NCBI GenBank assembly: GCA_936450465.1 | Contig: OW388304.1 | Coordinates: forward strand, 12,494,708 to 12,558,707 | Origin: Gibbula magus | Lineage: Eukaryota > Mollusca > Gastropoda > Trochida > Trochidae | Direction of reading: 5' to 3' | DNA: 64,000 bases | Part shown: one piece after another, positions 51,010-61,799 of the stretch | Numbering within the stretch: position 1 is the stretch's first letter | Layout: the number at the start of each line of letters is the position of its first letter | The notes under the pieces: model-generated | What the model saw: the letters and a program-made list of their open reading frames with translations, nothing else | What the model was told of the DNA's origin: nothing | Databases searched by the model: none | Position numbers and translations under genes: made by a program

Positions 51010-51915
51010 AGTCAGGTCAAAATACAGTTTAACCCCCAAAAAATTGCTACAAAAGGTTTCTCAACTGATTCTGGTAGGGTTGAGTGTACTCTATAACATA
51101 CGAAAAGTTTACCAAAAGTGTTTTTTTCAATATGGCGTCCAAGATGGCCGCCAAAACCTTTTAATTATCATAACTCTCTAGCCATCAACTCGAGTATGAC
51201 GATCTTGGTGTCTATCCTTAGGTTTTTGGGGACAACGAACACATTTAGAATATAAAAAATGGTCTTTGTCTGTGAGACAACACAGAAATCCAATATGGCA
51301 TCAACAAATGCCGCCGACACCTCTAAATGTCCGCAAGTCCATTACTATTCACTCAAATTTGATGATCTAGATGTCTATTTCAACGTTTGTGAGGGCAAGG
51401 AACACATTATGACCATTATAAATTAAATGAGGCAATTATATTACAAGTAAATCGAACTTTGTTCAACATGACACTACCATTTGACCTACGTTTCAGTCTA
51501 TTTTTTATTAAATATGGGTCTAGATCTATCCCCAGAGTGTACCTTGAACCCACGTTTCACCAGTTTTCCGCACGACTTGGACATTTCCGGAATATTAACC
51601 TAAGTGCATACCAATGTTCTTCCTTTTGGTACCATCCAAACTCCTGTGGGCTAGGATTTTTCTCTGTAAATATACAATATTTGTCCAAAAACTTTCTATG
51701 TAGATGGCCCTATTTGTGTGCCGAATAAGAGCATCTTGTGTTGGTTTTGGCGGCCATCTTGGACGCCATCTTGAAAAAACACTTTTCGGGGGTCCAACTT
51801 TGGTAAACTTTTGGTATGTTATGAAGTACACTAAACCCTACTAGAATCAGTTGAGAAACCTTTTGTAGCAATGTTTTGGGGGTTGAGGTTTTTTCCCCCA
51901 TATATTGACCCGACT
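51010..51915. mobile_element. Foldback DNA element with ~150 bp inverted repeats
   Basis: Ends AGTCAGGTCAAAATA and inverted AGTCGGGTCAATATA. Arms 51010-51158 and 51743-51915 share CCCCCAAAA, TTGCTACAAAAGGTTTCTCA, TTCTAGTAGGGTT-like, and CAAGATGGCCGCCAAAACC. The interior has a degenerate internal repetition (GATCTTGGTGTCTAT / GATCTAGATGTCTAT) and no transposase. Target duplication not clear. ORFs at 51459-51831 are noncoding by appearance. Confidence 0.8.
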
Positions 51916-52299
51916 AATCGTTTTCTCATAAATATATTCACAACACATTTTTTATGCGAATCTATATTTAGCTTTTTATTTATTGTTTTGCTTATTAAAA
52001 TGTTTATTGACTGTTTCATTGGTGTATTCGGAACTGATTTGTGTATGTAGTGGACATTTGAGGACTGTTTCTGCTTCACTGCATAAATAAAATTCTTAAA
52101 GAAGTCAATAAACATCCTCCACAAAAACAGTTTGTTTTACCTTGTGAATGAAAAGCTCACATATATGCTGCTGAGTAATATTTCAAGTTTTGCTGAATAA
52201 AATATAATTTTATATATTATATAAGGTTTTGAGCAAATGATGCACAAACATTCTCAGGGTTATTCAATACGATTGAAAAGAGACCATGATGAATAAGAT

Positions 52300-53490
52300 A
52301 TTCTGCATTCACTCATGTTAGTTAAATATCGAGCTAAATTGCGGTTTCATTCAGAAAATGTGTTCCTCGCATACAACCCCTTCTTAATGGGAAAAGGTGA
52401 TCCTGTGAAATCATACTAAAAATGATTATATTGGGAAAAATGAATTATTTGGATAGTGGAAGGGTTTATCAAAGGATAGGTCACAGTGACTCGTATGAAC
52501 CAACATAGTTTCGCATTTGGAAAACGTGTATCTGATTATTAACGATTTACGTCTTCATGACTTGATGTCAAGATTAAGCATCTTTGAGCAGATGTTAGTT
52601 TATTCAATGGACGTATATCAGACATTTGGAATCTAATAACATGCAGTTAAAGTAGCAAAATGTCAGGATCGATATGGAGTATTTCATCTTGTTCTGCAGG
52701 TCAATGTGTTACAGATATTGATACATCTGTTTCTTAGGTGAGGTGGCATTGGCACTGGTGTAATGTTCGTAAGGGAAAACTAGATGATAAATAAGATTAA
52801 TGGTGGTACACTTTGACAGGCCACAAAATCCTATTTGTTATTCAAAATAGAAATGGGGTTTGACCAGCTGCATGTTATCAGTGCAGTTAAGAAATATATT
52901 CTATTATGATTGTGTCATCAAGAAACAGTTTCAAATTTGCTATGTACAGGTTTTGTATCACTGATCTGTCGAATCACTGGTTCAGACATACTGGTCACTA
53001 TTTGTCCTTAAGGTACACCTTAATTACACCATATACAGTCAAGACGCGATAATCCGGCCTCCGATAATCCGAATCTCGCAGTTTCCGAACGATAGGAATG
53101 TAACCATGTAACCCTTTTTAGTAGTCCTCAGTACTCAGTAGTCCGAACATTTCATTATCCGAACGTTTTTGATGAAAAACGGAAGCGTTCGGATTATCGA
53201 GGCCTGACTGTATACTCAATGGAACGACATATTCTTGAAATAGATGTACTTGATCAGTTCAAAGCTATTTAACATAGCTGTAAATGGGGACACTTACCAT
53301 TGATAGCAAGCAATTACACACAGGGGGATTCAGCTGGAGATGGTGTCCTAATTGGGCTATAAATCATATTATTGGAATAACTAAATATTACTATTGATCC
53401 TTTATGAACATGCTTAAGAATTGTCTAAACCGAGAAAGTAGATTTCAATTAAACGTTACACATTTTGAATTGGTTGTATTTTAAAAGCCT
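52300..53490. repeat. Tandem duplication unit D, first part
   Basis: Closest to C: shares TGATTGTGTCATCA and TTTGCTATGTACAGGTTTTG (52911-52950; C about 39590-39640). It carries the pogo-type MITE absent in C. The collinearity breaks near 53490 and resumes at 56850. Confidence 0.85.
53036..53210. mobile_element. pogo/Tigger-type MITE, 175 bp, TA target duplication
   Basis: Ends CAGTCAAGACGCGATAATCCG and, inverted, CAGTCAGGCCTCGATAATCCG. TA flanks at 53034-53035 and 53211-53212. Removing it with one TA gives CACCATATATACTCAA, exactly the sequence of unit C at about 39711-39726. Terminal CAGTC and internal AATCCGAAC are typical of pogo-like elements. Confidence 0.9.
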
Positions 53491-53757
53491 TTTCGCGGAG
53501 TTTCTCCCTGGCCACAGTTGACTGGCTCCAAAATGTTGACATTCTAAACTATATATTACATGTCATGTTCCACAGATGTAGCGATTGTTAACTATAACTA
53601 TTCAAGAGTTGAAACAAGTTGATATCGTTAACATCATTAAATTGAAAATGTTCAAAACTAACGAATTTCGGGACCCACCCGAGTTGAAAAACTACTGTCT
53701 GTCGAGAAAATGGTTGTTGACGACTGCCAACTTCCGGTTTAGTATGGACAGGGCTTA

Positions 53758-53909
53758 CCCCATGTGGTGGTGTAGCATTGTACCCAAAGCTAACTGCGTG
53801 TAGAACAGTTCTCTACTGCAGACAAACTTGCCGAGCAACTGGCGGGATTCGAACCCCTAACCTCTTGATCCGAAGCCGAACGCGCTAACCATTGCGCTAT
53901 CCCGCCCCT
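53758..53909 (-). mobile_element. SINE, tRNA head half with intact A and B boxes
   Basis: On the minus strand: GGGGCGGGATAGCGCAATGG then TTAGCGCGTTCGG (A box), CTTCGGATCAAG in the anticodon position, and GGGGTTCGAATCCCGCC (B box). The best tRNA resemblance in the window; the loop CTTCGGA suggests a tRNA-Arg(UCG)-like ancestor (tentative). The 3' half of the SINE is missing. Confidence 0.85.
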
Positions 53910-56530
53910 CAAATCTACAAGAAACGATGATGAAAAGGAAAACATATTGTAAAATTGCTATGTATTTCACGATTTCCATACCAAATTGTTTTCAGACTTA
54001 AAGATATGCTAACCTCAGGGGGTAGGCTTCGCTGAAATGATTCTAACAACAGTAAAGAATAACGACACAAAAGTATTGGATTACAAATCCACCCCAAAAT
54101 AGTAGAAAAAAACAGTTTTAAAAATTACTTCATTTTTACAGCCGGCAAACGTTTCATTAGCCAATCAGCTGCTAGCAGAGGTGTGACGCGTTACTCAGGA
54201 GTCCTGCTCAACGAGTAGCTGGCTTATGTTATTGTTTACATTATACACTCGTATAGCCGTCACGTATTTTTCACTGATCTCACTTGTCAAAACAGCCTAA
54301 ACGTGATCAAAGCTATTAGAAACAATGTCGTCATATTCTTTTCAGTCGTTAATTAACTTTGGTTGTTATACACATGTGTTTAGATTGTTTAGTCTCCGAT
54401 AATGCCGAGTGGAAATTTCAGCGTAAATCTACTGCCATTGTCTTTTCTTTGTGTCATTTGGAAGTGTCAGTTCAAAAGAGTTACTGCGTGAATGTCCATC
54501 ATTGACCATTTCCGTTATGTCAGACTCTTATTCTAGCAATGAGATCTCGCTTTGAACAACGTAAGTCAAGCGATAACAAAGATTTGAATGAAGAACAAGC
54601 GAATGTACCAAATGATCGGGATACATATCTCATTACTATGTCTCACGTTTATCTATTCCAGTATTTAACAGATGAAAATGAAATAACAGCACTTATGTAG
54701 GATATTATCTCAAAGTATGTTGATTCAATATAACAATTAATTAAACAATGTGTTTCCACAATTATGCAAAATTGGATCGGCAAACAAAGCAGAATTCATG
54801 TTAATCCTACTCAACGAAAAACGAGACTTATGCGACGTATATATCTATATCATTTTACAAATTAAAATAAATACATATAATTGTTGAACTACATTATAAT
54901 GGTTTTCTAACTAGTTCGCATGTAAACAACGTTAACATTTTACGATGTCCTTATTGATTTAAATAACTAACCTGTTGTCACCATATGATTGCTAATCCAT
55001 GTACATCGGTGTGCAACATACACAATAGTGAATGACCGGCTGCTATCACCGACGAAACAACAGAACATAATATTCTTAAATTTCGTTGGCTGAATATAAC
55101 ATTCCTAATTTTGATTGGCTCACTATGTCCAGACTGAATGTCGCCTATATGTGTATCTTTATTTAACTAACGACCACTTCAGTATCACCAGTTACGTCAT
55201 ATGACAGGACGTTGGCAATATCTTGACGCGCCACCTCTTATATAAGTGAACCGGTCCAGTGACCGATATCTGGCATCAAAGCAAAGGTTTAATGCATTAA
55301 GCGCAATTAGTGAGTGTTGATTACATGACTAATTTCTGAACAATATAGAATTAATATAGAAATTAAAAACTAGATTTTCAGCATTCTACATTAACATTTC
55401 ATCGATTTTACCCAAATGATATTGATGGAACAGAATCTGAAAGAAAATGTGTACCGAAAAAGAAAACGCCCTTCGATTTGAAATTATTCATGATTCCTTA
55501 TCATAGATACATCATTGTAGGCTTTAAAAAAATTGACATTTTCACCCGCCACATTTCTCTACAGTTGTATTACACTGAATAAAATAACTGTCTCAATGTA
55601 AGTAATTGTACATTAGAAGATCATAAATTTAACGATAGCTCGATTTTTTAACAATGTTGAAAAATTCTAAGTTATAATGCAATTATTCTATTATGAATAA
55701 AAAGTCACCATTAGAAATTTTGACTCAGTAGACCTCAAACTATACAGGCCTCTTGAAACTTAAAATCAAGCACAACAAAAAAAAAATAATAGAGACGTTT
55801 ACAATTTAAATTATTCATTTCAATTGGCAAACACTGTAAATCCTGGGGTATACCCCCTCTGCTGAGATCACATGTCAATGGGTTAACACTGCATGCTACA
55901 TCCTGGGACATATTGCTAAAATCGGCAAACAGTACTTGGCAACATTACTATGTACTAATCTAACATTAGTCATACTTAAATTTGATGAAAAAATATATTT
56001 ACTCTGTTTTAATACATATTTTTATGTAATAGGACTTTTTTACCGATACTTTTTTTCCGAGAACTTTTTTTACCTATAATCTATAAAATAACCCAACGCT
56101 CCGCTCGATTGGTAAAAGAACCAAACTAAAACCGGCAACTGAATATCGAAAAATCCTTCAAAAACTCCGAACTTACTTCCTACTGACGCACAAATACCCA
56201 TTCTACCGGAAACTTACAATGTCAAAAGTTGTTATTGTGTTTTAAACGAATCATCGACGTAAAATCGACAAATCGCCTAAGGATTTCATTGTAGCAACTC
56301 CTGTGTATGACGTCACATCGCTTACGCAGGTTATGCTTCACTGAGGGGCCGCGGAAAACTGTTTGAAGAATGAGATAATGAGCAGGCCAAATTTACTCAC
56401 TTTGAACCGCGATATCTGGCTGAGTAGGTGACGCTTCGAAATAATAGTTAGTGTTTTGTTTACTTGAAAGTATTGTCTATATGAATAAACGAATTAACAT
56501 CGAACAAAACTGAGAGGTTCTATTATCTTT
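53910..56530. other. Insert between the two parts of unit D; no gene seen
   Basis: About 2.6 kb with no counterpart in the other units. ORFs are short and unrecognised. It includes a promoter-like stretch (55190-55280), TGACGTCA at 56308, and a GC-richer segment 56090-56350. Probably one or more decayed elements. Confidence 0.4.
55195..55275 (+). promoter_or_regulatory. Promoter-like TATA box with upstream CRE-like site
   Basis: TATATAAG at 55239-55246 in a locally GC-richer setting, with GTTACGTCAT about 50 bp upstream (near 55193). CCAAT-type motifs occur further upstream (ATTGGCTCAC, about 55119). A start site would be expected near 55270. No ORF follows, so it is possibly the promoter of a lost element, or chance. 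Confidence 0.25.
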
Positions 56531-56539
56531 AAGCCATTT

Positions 56540-56760
56540 TAGCTCATCGATGGGCTAATGACATGGCATGGCATGGCGTCCATCCGTCCTTTCGTCCCTA
56601 AACTTTTCGCTTTTTCGACTTCTCCAGAACCGCTACACCCTCAAAGCTGAATTGTTTAGGGGAGGTACCTTGCACCTCAAAGGGCTTCTGTACCTGACAG
56701 TGAGTCTCTTATCGCAAAATAAGGTTTTTTTCAGGAATTTTTAATTCGAAATTACAAATT
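56540..56760. repeat. Degenerate dispersed repeat (TTAGCTCA...GGCATGGCGTCC type)
   Basis: TTAGCTCATCGATGGGCTAA, then GGCATGGCATGGCGTCCATC, CGTCC repeats, AAACTTTTCGCTTTTTCGAC and TTCTCCAGAACC. This order resembles an abundant dispersed repeat I know from mollusc genomes. It supports the organism call. Confidence 0.6.
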
Positions 56761-56849
56761 TGACCACAATTGATTACATTACGTTCTTGTGAATGTAGTC
56801 ACCACACACAGTGAACATAACCTATATTGAACCACATAAACGTTCCAAC

Positions 56850-57260
56850 TATAATCCACTGATTCATTCCCGTGGAAAGCACGTGAGAAACATTTTTCCT
56901 ACGTTACAGTATTGAGATGCTGCTCTCAAAATGATAATTGATTCTGTTTGTTCCAAAGTGTGATTAGGTACGAATAGAAAGCTGTAAGTGTTGATTTGCA
57001 AGCTCCATGTCGGAAATTAGCTATTTCAAATGTTTTCAAAATGTTTCGAAACACGACTGAAGTAAAGGAGAACTCATTTAAAAAGAACTACGTTTATAAA
57101 CATCTTCTCCAGTCTGATTGTATTGCACTGACAGGTACTTCCACCAGACTGGTGCAGAATAAAACAATTCAAACATATGTTGCTTTTCAATCATTGGTCC
57201 TTTACCCGATACACGTCTACTGCGCTTGTTTGCGTTATACTGTGGTAACTTGTTATATTA
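56850..57260. repeat. Tandem duplication unit D, second part
   Basis: CCCGTGGAAAGCACGTGAG through CTTTACCCGATACACGTCTA matches 17840-18180 (A) and 29735-30075 (B). It includes the conserved frame around 57081-57190 (see 18050). The 101-codon ORF 56996-57301 is the longest version of that frame; a product is not recognised. Confidence 0.85.
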
Positions 57261-57299
57261 TGATTATGATATTACTGGGGATGGGGATACGGCCATTTT

Positions 57300-58392
57300 A
57301 ACGGATAAATGTATATAAACAATATCAACCTGGCATGACGATGGTTTGACCGAAATGTACATTGTATCCTTGTCCAGATAGCGAGAATCTCGGCTTCGCC
57401 TCGACTTTCAGTGGCATCCCTGAATATTACTCTCGACTTTGCCTCAAGTTATATTTAAAAAAAAACACTTCCGCATAAATGTCTAAAGGTTATGTGACGT
57501 CATGAAATGTTGATATCTGGTATTTCGCTAGGTTGGTATGTTACTATTGACCATGGCGATTGATCTAACGAATGGTTAGAATGAAGAACAGGCCAGGACA
57601 AGTTTTGGGGGTTGTATTCATTCAACAAAATATTGCATTTACACAAACGGATGTAGGTCTTCAATCTTAGACGCTATGAAATGTTGAAAGGGTAGATCTT
57701 CGTTTTCATAGACATATTTCTCAGGAAACAGACTCTGTTTCAACCTCGTTAGTTCTCGCTCTAATACATGTAGTCCTAAACAAAAATACTTCAATTTAAT
57801 GTGAATCAATGCAGGCTAAATAGCTATACAATACATGTATGAAATAACACCTTTAATAGCATGTTTTCTCTCGACCAACTTATCCTGTATCTCGTTACGA
57901 AAAATAAATTATCTTGTCAATTAAACAGCGCACCAAATTGAATAAATGTTGTACAATCATTTACAAATGTTCAGCTTCATTAGCGCAAGTCTTGTGGTTC
58001 GGTCAAGCAACTCGGGTCCATTTCCCATCCTAGATTTATTAAAAGGTGTTCACACTAAATTTGCCGCCAAAATAGTTCGTTATTTTCCTGCAATACAGTG
58101 CGAGTTGGGAAGAACACCGCTCAGATAATATACCGGTTGAGGCACAGGGGCGTGTATCGCTTAGAAACAGCGTTTGAGAGACATATACCTGTATAGATCC
58201 TACCCGATTACTATAGGAAAGGAAAGGGATGTAACGACGAAACCACCCCATGCTCATTCAAACTCATATTTCAAGCTGAATGATTTCCCGAAGAAATGAA
58301 TTTCAAACGCTATGCGACAAAACAGTCCGTATATCACTTCCTCCACATTTTCAAGCTAATTTCGACGCCCACGAAAATCAGCGAATACTCAC
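57300..58392. other. Unassigned DNA with a half-palindrome and a CRE
   Basis: CTCGGCTTCGCCTCGACTTT at about 57387 resembles one side of the palindromes elsewhere. TGACGTCA at 57495. The stretch 58000-58390 is somewhat GC-richer, with no recognised gene. Confidence 0.4.
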
Positions 58393-58421
58393 CTTTTAAA
58401 ATCGTTTATTAATTCCAGCAT
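58393..58421 (-). other. Possible first coding exon (weak)
   Basis: On the minus strand, ATG at 58421 begins MLELINDFK and runs 29 nt into a canonical donor, AAAAG|GTGAGT. No downstream exon could be identified with confidence. It may be the start of a host gene reading leftward, or chance. Confidence 0.2.
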
Positions 58422-58663
58422 GTTGACAGCACCTATGAATCGGCAGATTCGGACAAATATTACAAAACCTACATATCATTTCTCCGGCTGTACTGCGGCA
58501 TTTTGTCTCAAATCATCGTCATTCTACCATTGATGACCTTGACATTCAGTTGACCCCGATTATCCCATATTCGGCTGAATTTATTATTTAATTATTAATT
58601 ATATCAATTTTCGTTGCAAAATTAAAAAAACTTATTATACTATTCAACATCTTCTAAAAACAG

Positions 58664-58780
58664 ACAAACGAGAAGGAAGACATGCTGCAAGAAGACAATA
58701 CTGAGCAGCCAGCGGCGGAAGACACGGGCCCGATTGTCTCCGATAATGAGGACAATCCCAATATTTGTTTATTTTACTTT
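58664..58780 (+). other. Possible acidic exon (weak)
   Basis: After an acceptor-like CTAAAAACAG, the frame reads TNEKEDMLQEDNTEQPAAED and goes on to GPIVSDNEDNPN. It is acidic, GC-richer than the surroundings and protein-like. Downstream the frame runs into the palindrome at 58840. Family unknown. Confidence 0.25.
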
Positions 58781-58839
58781 TTTACCATTCAACTGTATTG
58801 TTTTCGAAATGTTGGTAACCAAGTTGAATACCGCGTATG

Positions 58840-58907
58840 TGCACGTGCACAAGTGGTAAGTCACTTGAACACCGGTGTTCAAGTAACTTACCACCCGTGC
58901 ACGTGCA
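58840..58907. repeat. 68 bp palindrome without loop, paired CACGTG
   Basis: 34 bp arms meeting at ACC|GGT, about three mismatches. CACGTG in both arms (58842-58847 and 58900-58905). It lies about 210 bp beyond the end of the Crypton coding region. Confidence 0.95.
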
Positions 58908-59118
58908 AGGACGAGACCACTGGATTTGCTTCATGTGATGTAAGTTGATTGAAAGTTAAACTAGAATTATATCACAATGCATTCAAAAGCAGTTTGAACA
59001 ACAAAATCTGAAACGAGGATTGAAATATATTTTATTGAAAACAATGTCGCGTCAAAACGATTACTATTTGACTGACAACCAATTGATTTCCTCAACAACA
59101 GTAACAGCAGAACAACAA

Positions 59119-61470
59119 TTACTTATTATGAACGTGGACAGTTATGTTTGCTTCTCCATTTATCTGAAACATGCCACTTTGGAACGGTGTTGACGTCATG
59201 TTTGACAGAGAAAGTGGAGTTTTCGACCTTTCAGAATTTGCTTTTGTACGAAGGTTTGACTCTTCGTTTGACATGAGTTGTGTTTTCTTGTCCCTTTGTA
59301 AAACAAGAGACACATCCTTTTGTTGCTCTCCACTTCGACGTTTGTAGCTGAAAATGGCATTGCTTCTGTGGCCTGTTTGCTGGCGAATTAACTGTTCTGA
59401 CACATTACCATGCCAGAGTCTGGAGGCAGTGGTTGCCCTAGTGGCCTGTAAACCCACCCTTGGTCATGATGGTCTTGACCATGTCTCGGAGCATGTTGTG
59501 TCCTATAGGAACTAGGGTATACCAGATGTCGTTACCCTTCAGAACCGAAACTGGTTAAAAGTAGAAAACTTCGTTATCAGCATTTGGGTGCAGCTTGCTC
59601 ATGTATTTCTCAAATATGTGAACTGGACAACGGGATGGATTTTTTAGATTATCATATGCCTTTGCAGAATGAGGTTCTATGCGTCTGTGCTTTAGCCCAC
59701 CTCGATAAGTCTTGGAGACCGATTCTGTGTATAGTATATACCTTGCGCATTCTGGATCTGTGACCACCTTAAAGTTGGCTCTAGTTAGATTCCTGTGTTC
59801 GCTCCCTCCACGAAGCCCAAAATGGATGCCAACAACCCAGAAAACCGTTTTTAAGAGCACATCTGATGACTTATCCCCAAGAAACCCTTCCTCCCAAAGT
59901 TTATCTTCCTGTTCAAGGGTTATGATTTCCGACTGTCGCCGCTGTAAGCCAATTCCCTTCTTGCATCGATCTTGCATACAGTTATCCTAGGCATTCTTGG
60001 TCCTGCAAAAATCTTCATCATGGAAGAATTAGACACGCCTGCCATTGTATTCCAGTTGCCTCTGGAGAGCACACATAATGGCGAACAGACTGTCACCAGT
60101 ATATTCCCCTCCATCCCGTTTCTTCAGTGACATGACAAATACACTCAATACCAGATCAAGATCAGCATTCGCGATGTGAGAGATATCTTGTTGATGTTCA
60201 AGGATATTTAAAAGACCGGGTACCCCATGTTTCTCTGTTTCAGATTCGATCATCTCCGCTCTCCATTTGTAGAATGTATTCACTGCCCATTTGTTTTTCC
60301 TTAATGTATTTGGAGGGCAGAACTGGCGGGATTTCTCACGATGCATCTCATCAGAGACAGGTGTAAAACGTCTCTTTTCACCTGGAATGAATATTTTAAC
60401 GATAATGTAAATTCGCCAAAAATATCTCAACTTACAATTGAGACCTATTAACAACTATAAAGCTATAAACTATAAACCTTAAAGATGATTCTTATTGAAT
60501 ACTGCTTGTGCTTGAAAGATGATTATACAGATTGTTTAACAACTCTTAACATTTTATACAGTGCAACAAAGAGTTTCATGCCAACTTAAAGTATGTTGCA
60601 GACTTTTCATATCAGGTTTTAGTAAGATATAGCAATAGAAGAAGTACTCTGTCCTCAATGACTGCTGTTTAGTTTGAATAGTTTGAATTATTCTCATTTA
60701 AAGGTTTGTTACCAATTATGACCTGGAAACAAATTACAGGTGAATATAAACTTTATACTTACGAGACTAACGTTACGGTTAAAATTGTTTCAATGAAAAG
60801 CATATTTCAATATAAGGGTCAAGATGCATGACAACACATACTTGGATGTAAGTGATAGCCTGTGTTTTAGAAGCAATAAAAACACTTCAGTCTGCAGGCA
60901 ATTTTACATAAACATGTATATAAGATAATTACCTGATGTGGTCGGTTTGTTTTCCTCCTGAAAGGTGGTTTCCCCATTTTCTTGGACACCAGTTGCACTG
61001 ACGGTAACATTGCCTGCTGGATAAGGAACAAAGGAATCATTGTTTTTTCAGTCTGGTACAATAGCAATTTTGCATTATTAACATTGAATTCTAGATCGAA
61101 ATGCATGACTATCGTAAGAAACAACTGTCACGGAGGCCGGTTATTTTTGCAGGGGTTAGAACTATTGGGCACAACTAATGCATTTCCCTTTGTTTAGAAA
61201 CTGTGTGCAATTGTACCTAATGACACAACATCTTACCTCGTTTCCATTTGTTACAGCCCATCATCTGAGGTCCATTTGGCATAGCAAAATCCGTGATATC
61301 AATTGAATGTTTTAATAAATTAAATATATCATCTTTATCGTCATCAGGAATGTTTGAAAAAGTATTTTGAGTGATGAAGATATCACAGTCATCGTCATAA
61401 CTGTTTTCATGTCTAAGGCTTGACTTAGCACTGTATCGGAATCATAGTCATTTTCTAATGACTCCGCCAT
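59119..61470 (-). pseudogene. Crypton-type tyrosine recombinase gene, three exons, inactivated
   Basis: Crypton recombinases join DNA through a tyrosine nucleophile. Exons: 61237-61470 (MAESLENDYDS start, later FITQNTF), 60933-61016, and 59119-60381. Donors G|GTAAGA and CAG|GTAATT and acceptors ATCCAG and TTCCAG all give phase 1, so the frame joins cleanly. Exon 3 encodes the SAM-like N-domain (KRRFTPVSDEM, NKWAVNTFYKWR, GGEYTGDSLFAIMCALQRQL), then the catalytic domain (LWEEGFLGD, FGLRGGSEHRNL with the first Arg, GGLKHRRIEP, CPVHIFEKYMSK) and the end (TGHRSNAIFSYKR with late His and Tyr). Lesions: a frameshift in exon 1; stops at 60029, 59987 and 59555; and a frameshifting deletion near 59445, where TGH joins ATTASRL, removing the RTNHSLR-type box that holds H-x-x-R. 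It cannot be active. No terminal repeats are expected for Cryptons. Family recognised from DUF3504-type motifs. Confidence 0.85.
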
Positions 61471-61637
61471 GACTACCACTTCAAATGGAATGAAAATCGA
61501 ACGAACATTAATTTGACACTTGAGGACGTCAGAATATGACAAATTCCGTGACCATCGTGGTTTTACTTGAACACCCGGGCATGGACATATCATTATTTAA
61601 TTAAAAAAACATGTATTTCTTGTTGAATGGTAAGTCA

Positions 61638-61780
61638 GTTACCAACCTCGCTGTCGGCGTGCATGAATCGGAACACCTAGGCACGTGCGATGTAATCCCT
61701 CGACGCTTCGCGTCTCGGGATCACAACTCGCACGTGCCTAGGTGTTCCGATTCATGCACACCTCCAACTCGGTTGGTAAC
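61638..61780. repeat. 143 bp palindrome upstream of the Crypton gene, paired CACGTG
   Basis: The core arm of 32 bp (GTGCATGAATCGGAACACCT, then AGGCACGTGCGA) is exact; outer GTTACCAACC / GGTTGGTAAC also pair. Centre CGACGCTTCGCGTC. CACGTG at 61682-61687 and 61731-61736. It lies about 170 bp upstream of the Crypton start codon, where a promoter would be. Confidence 0.95.
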
Positions 61781-61799
61781 TATAACGTACAGTTATCAT

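Larger units (their letters stand above)
38965..52300. repeat. Tandem duplication unit C (~13.3 kb)
   Basis: Collinear with A and B; longer because of inserts at about 40.43-41.46 kb, 46133-46193, about 48.24-48.9 kb, 50147-50700 and 51010-51915. It lacks the AAAGAACTACGTTTATAAAC block present in A, B and D. It retains the ~600 bp stretch (about 42905-43555) lost in A and B. Its end (51920-52130) matches 38650-38830 at the end of B. Confidence 0.85.

Noticed and set aside
51459..51831. ORFs on both strands as genes
   Set aside because: Inside the foldback element; no family features.
53841..53907. A working tRNA gene
   Set aside because: Good A and B boxes but joined to the SINE body; a tRNA-derived SINE head.
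59712..59990. 92-codon plus-strand ORF
   Set aside because: Antisense shadow of the Crypton catalytic domain.
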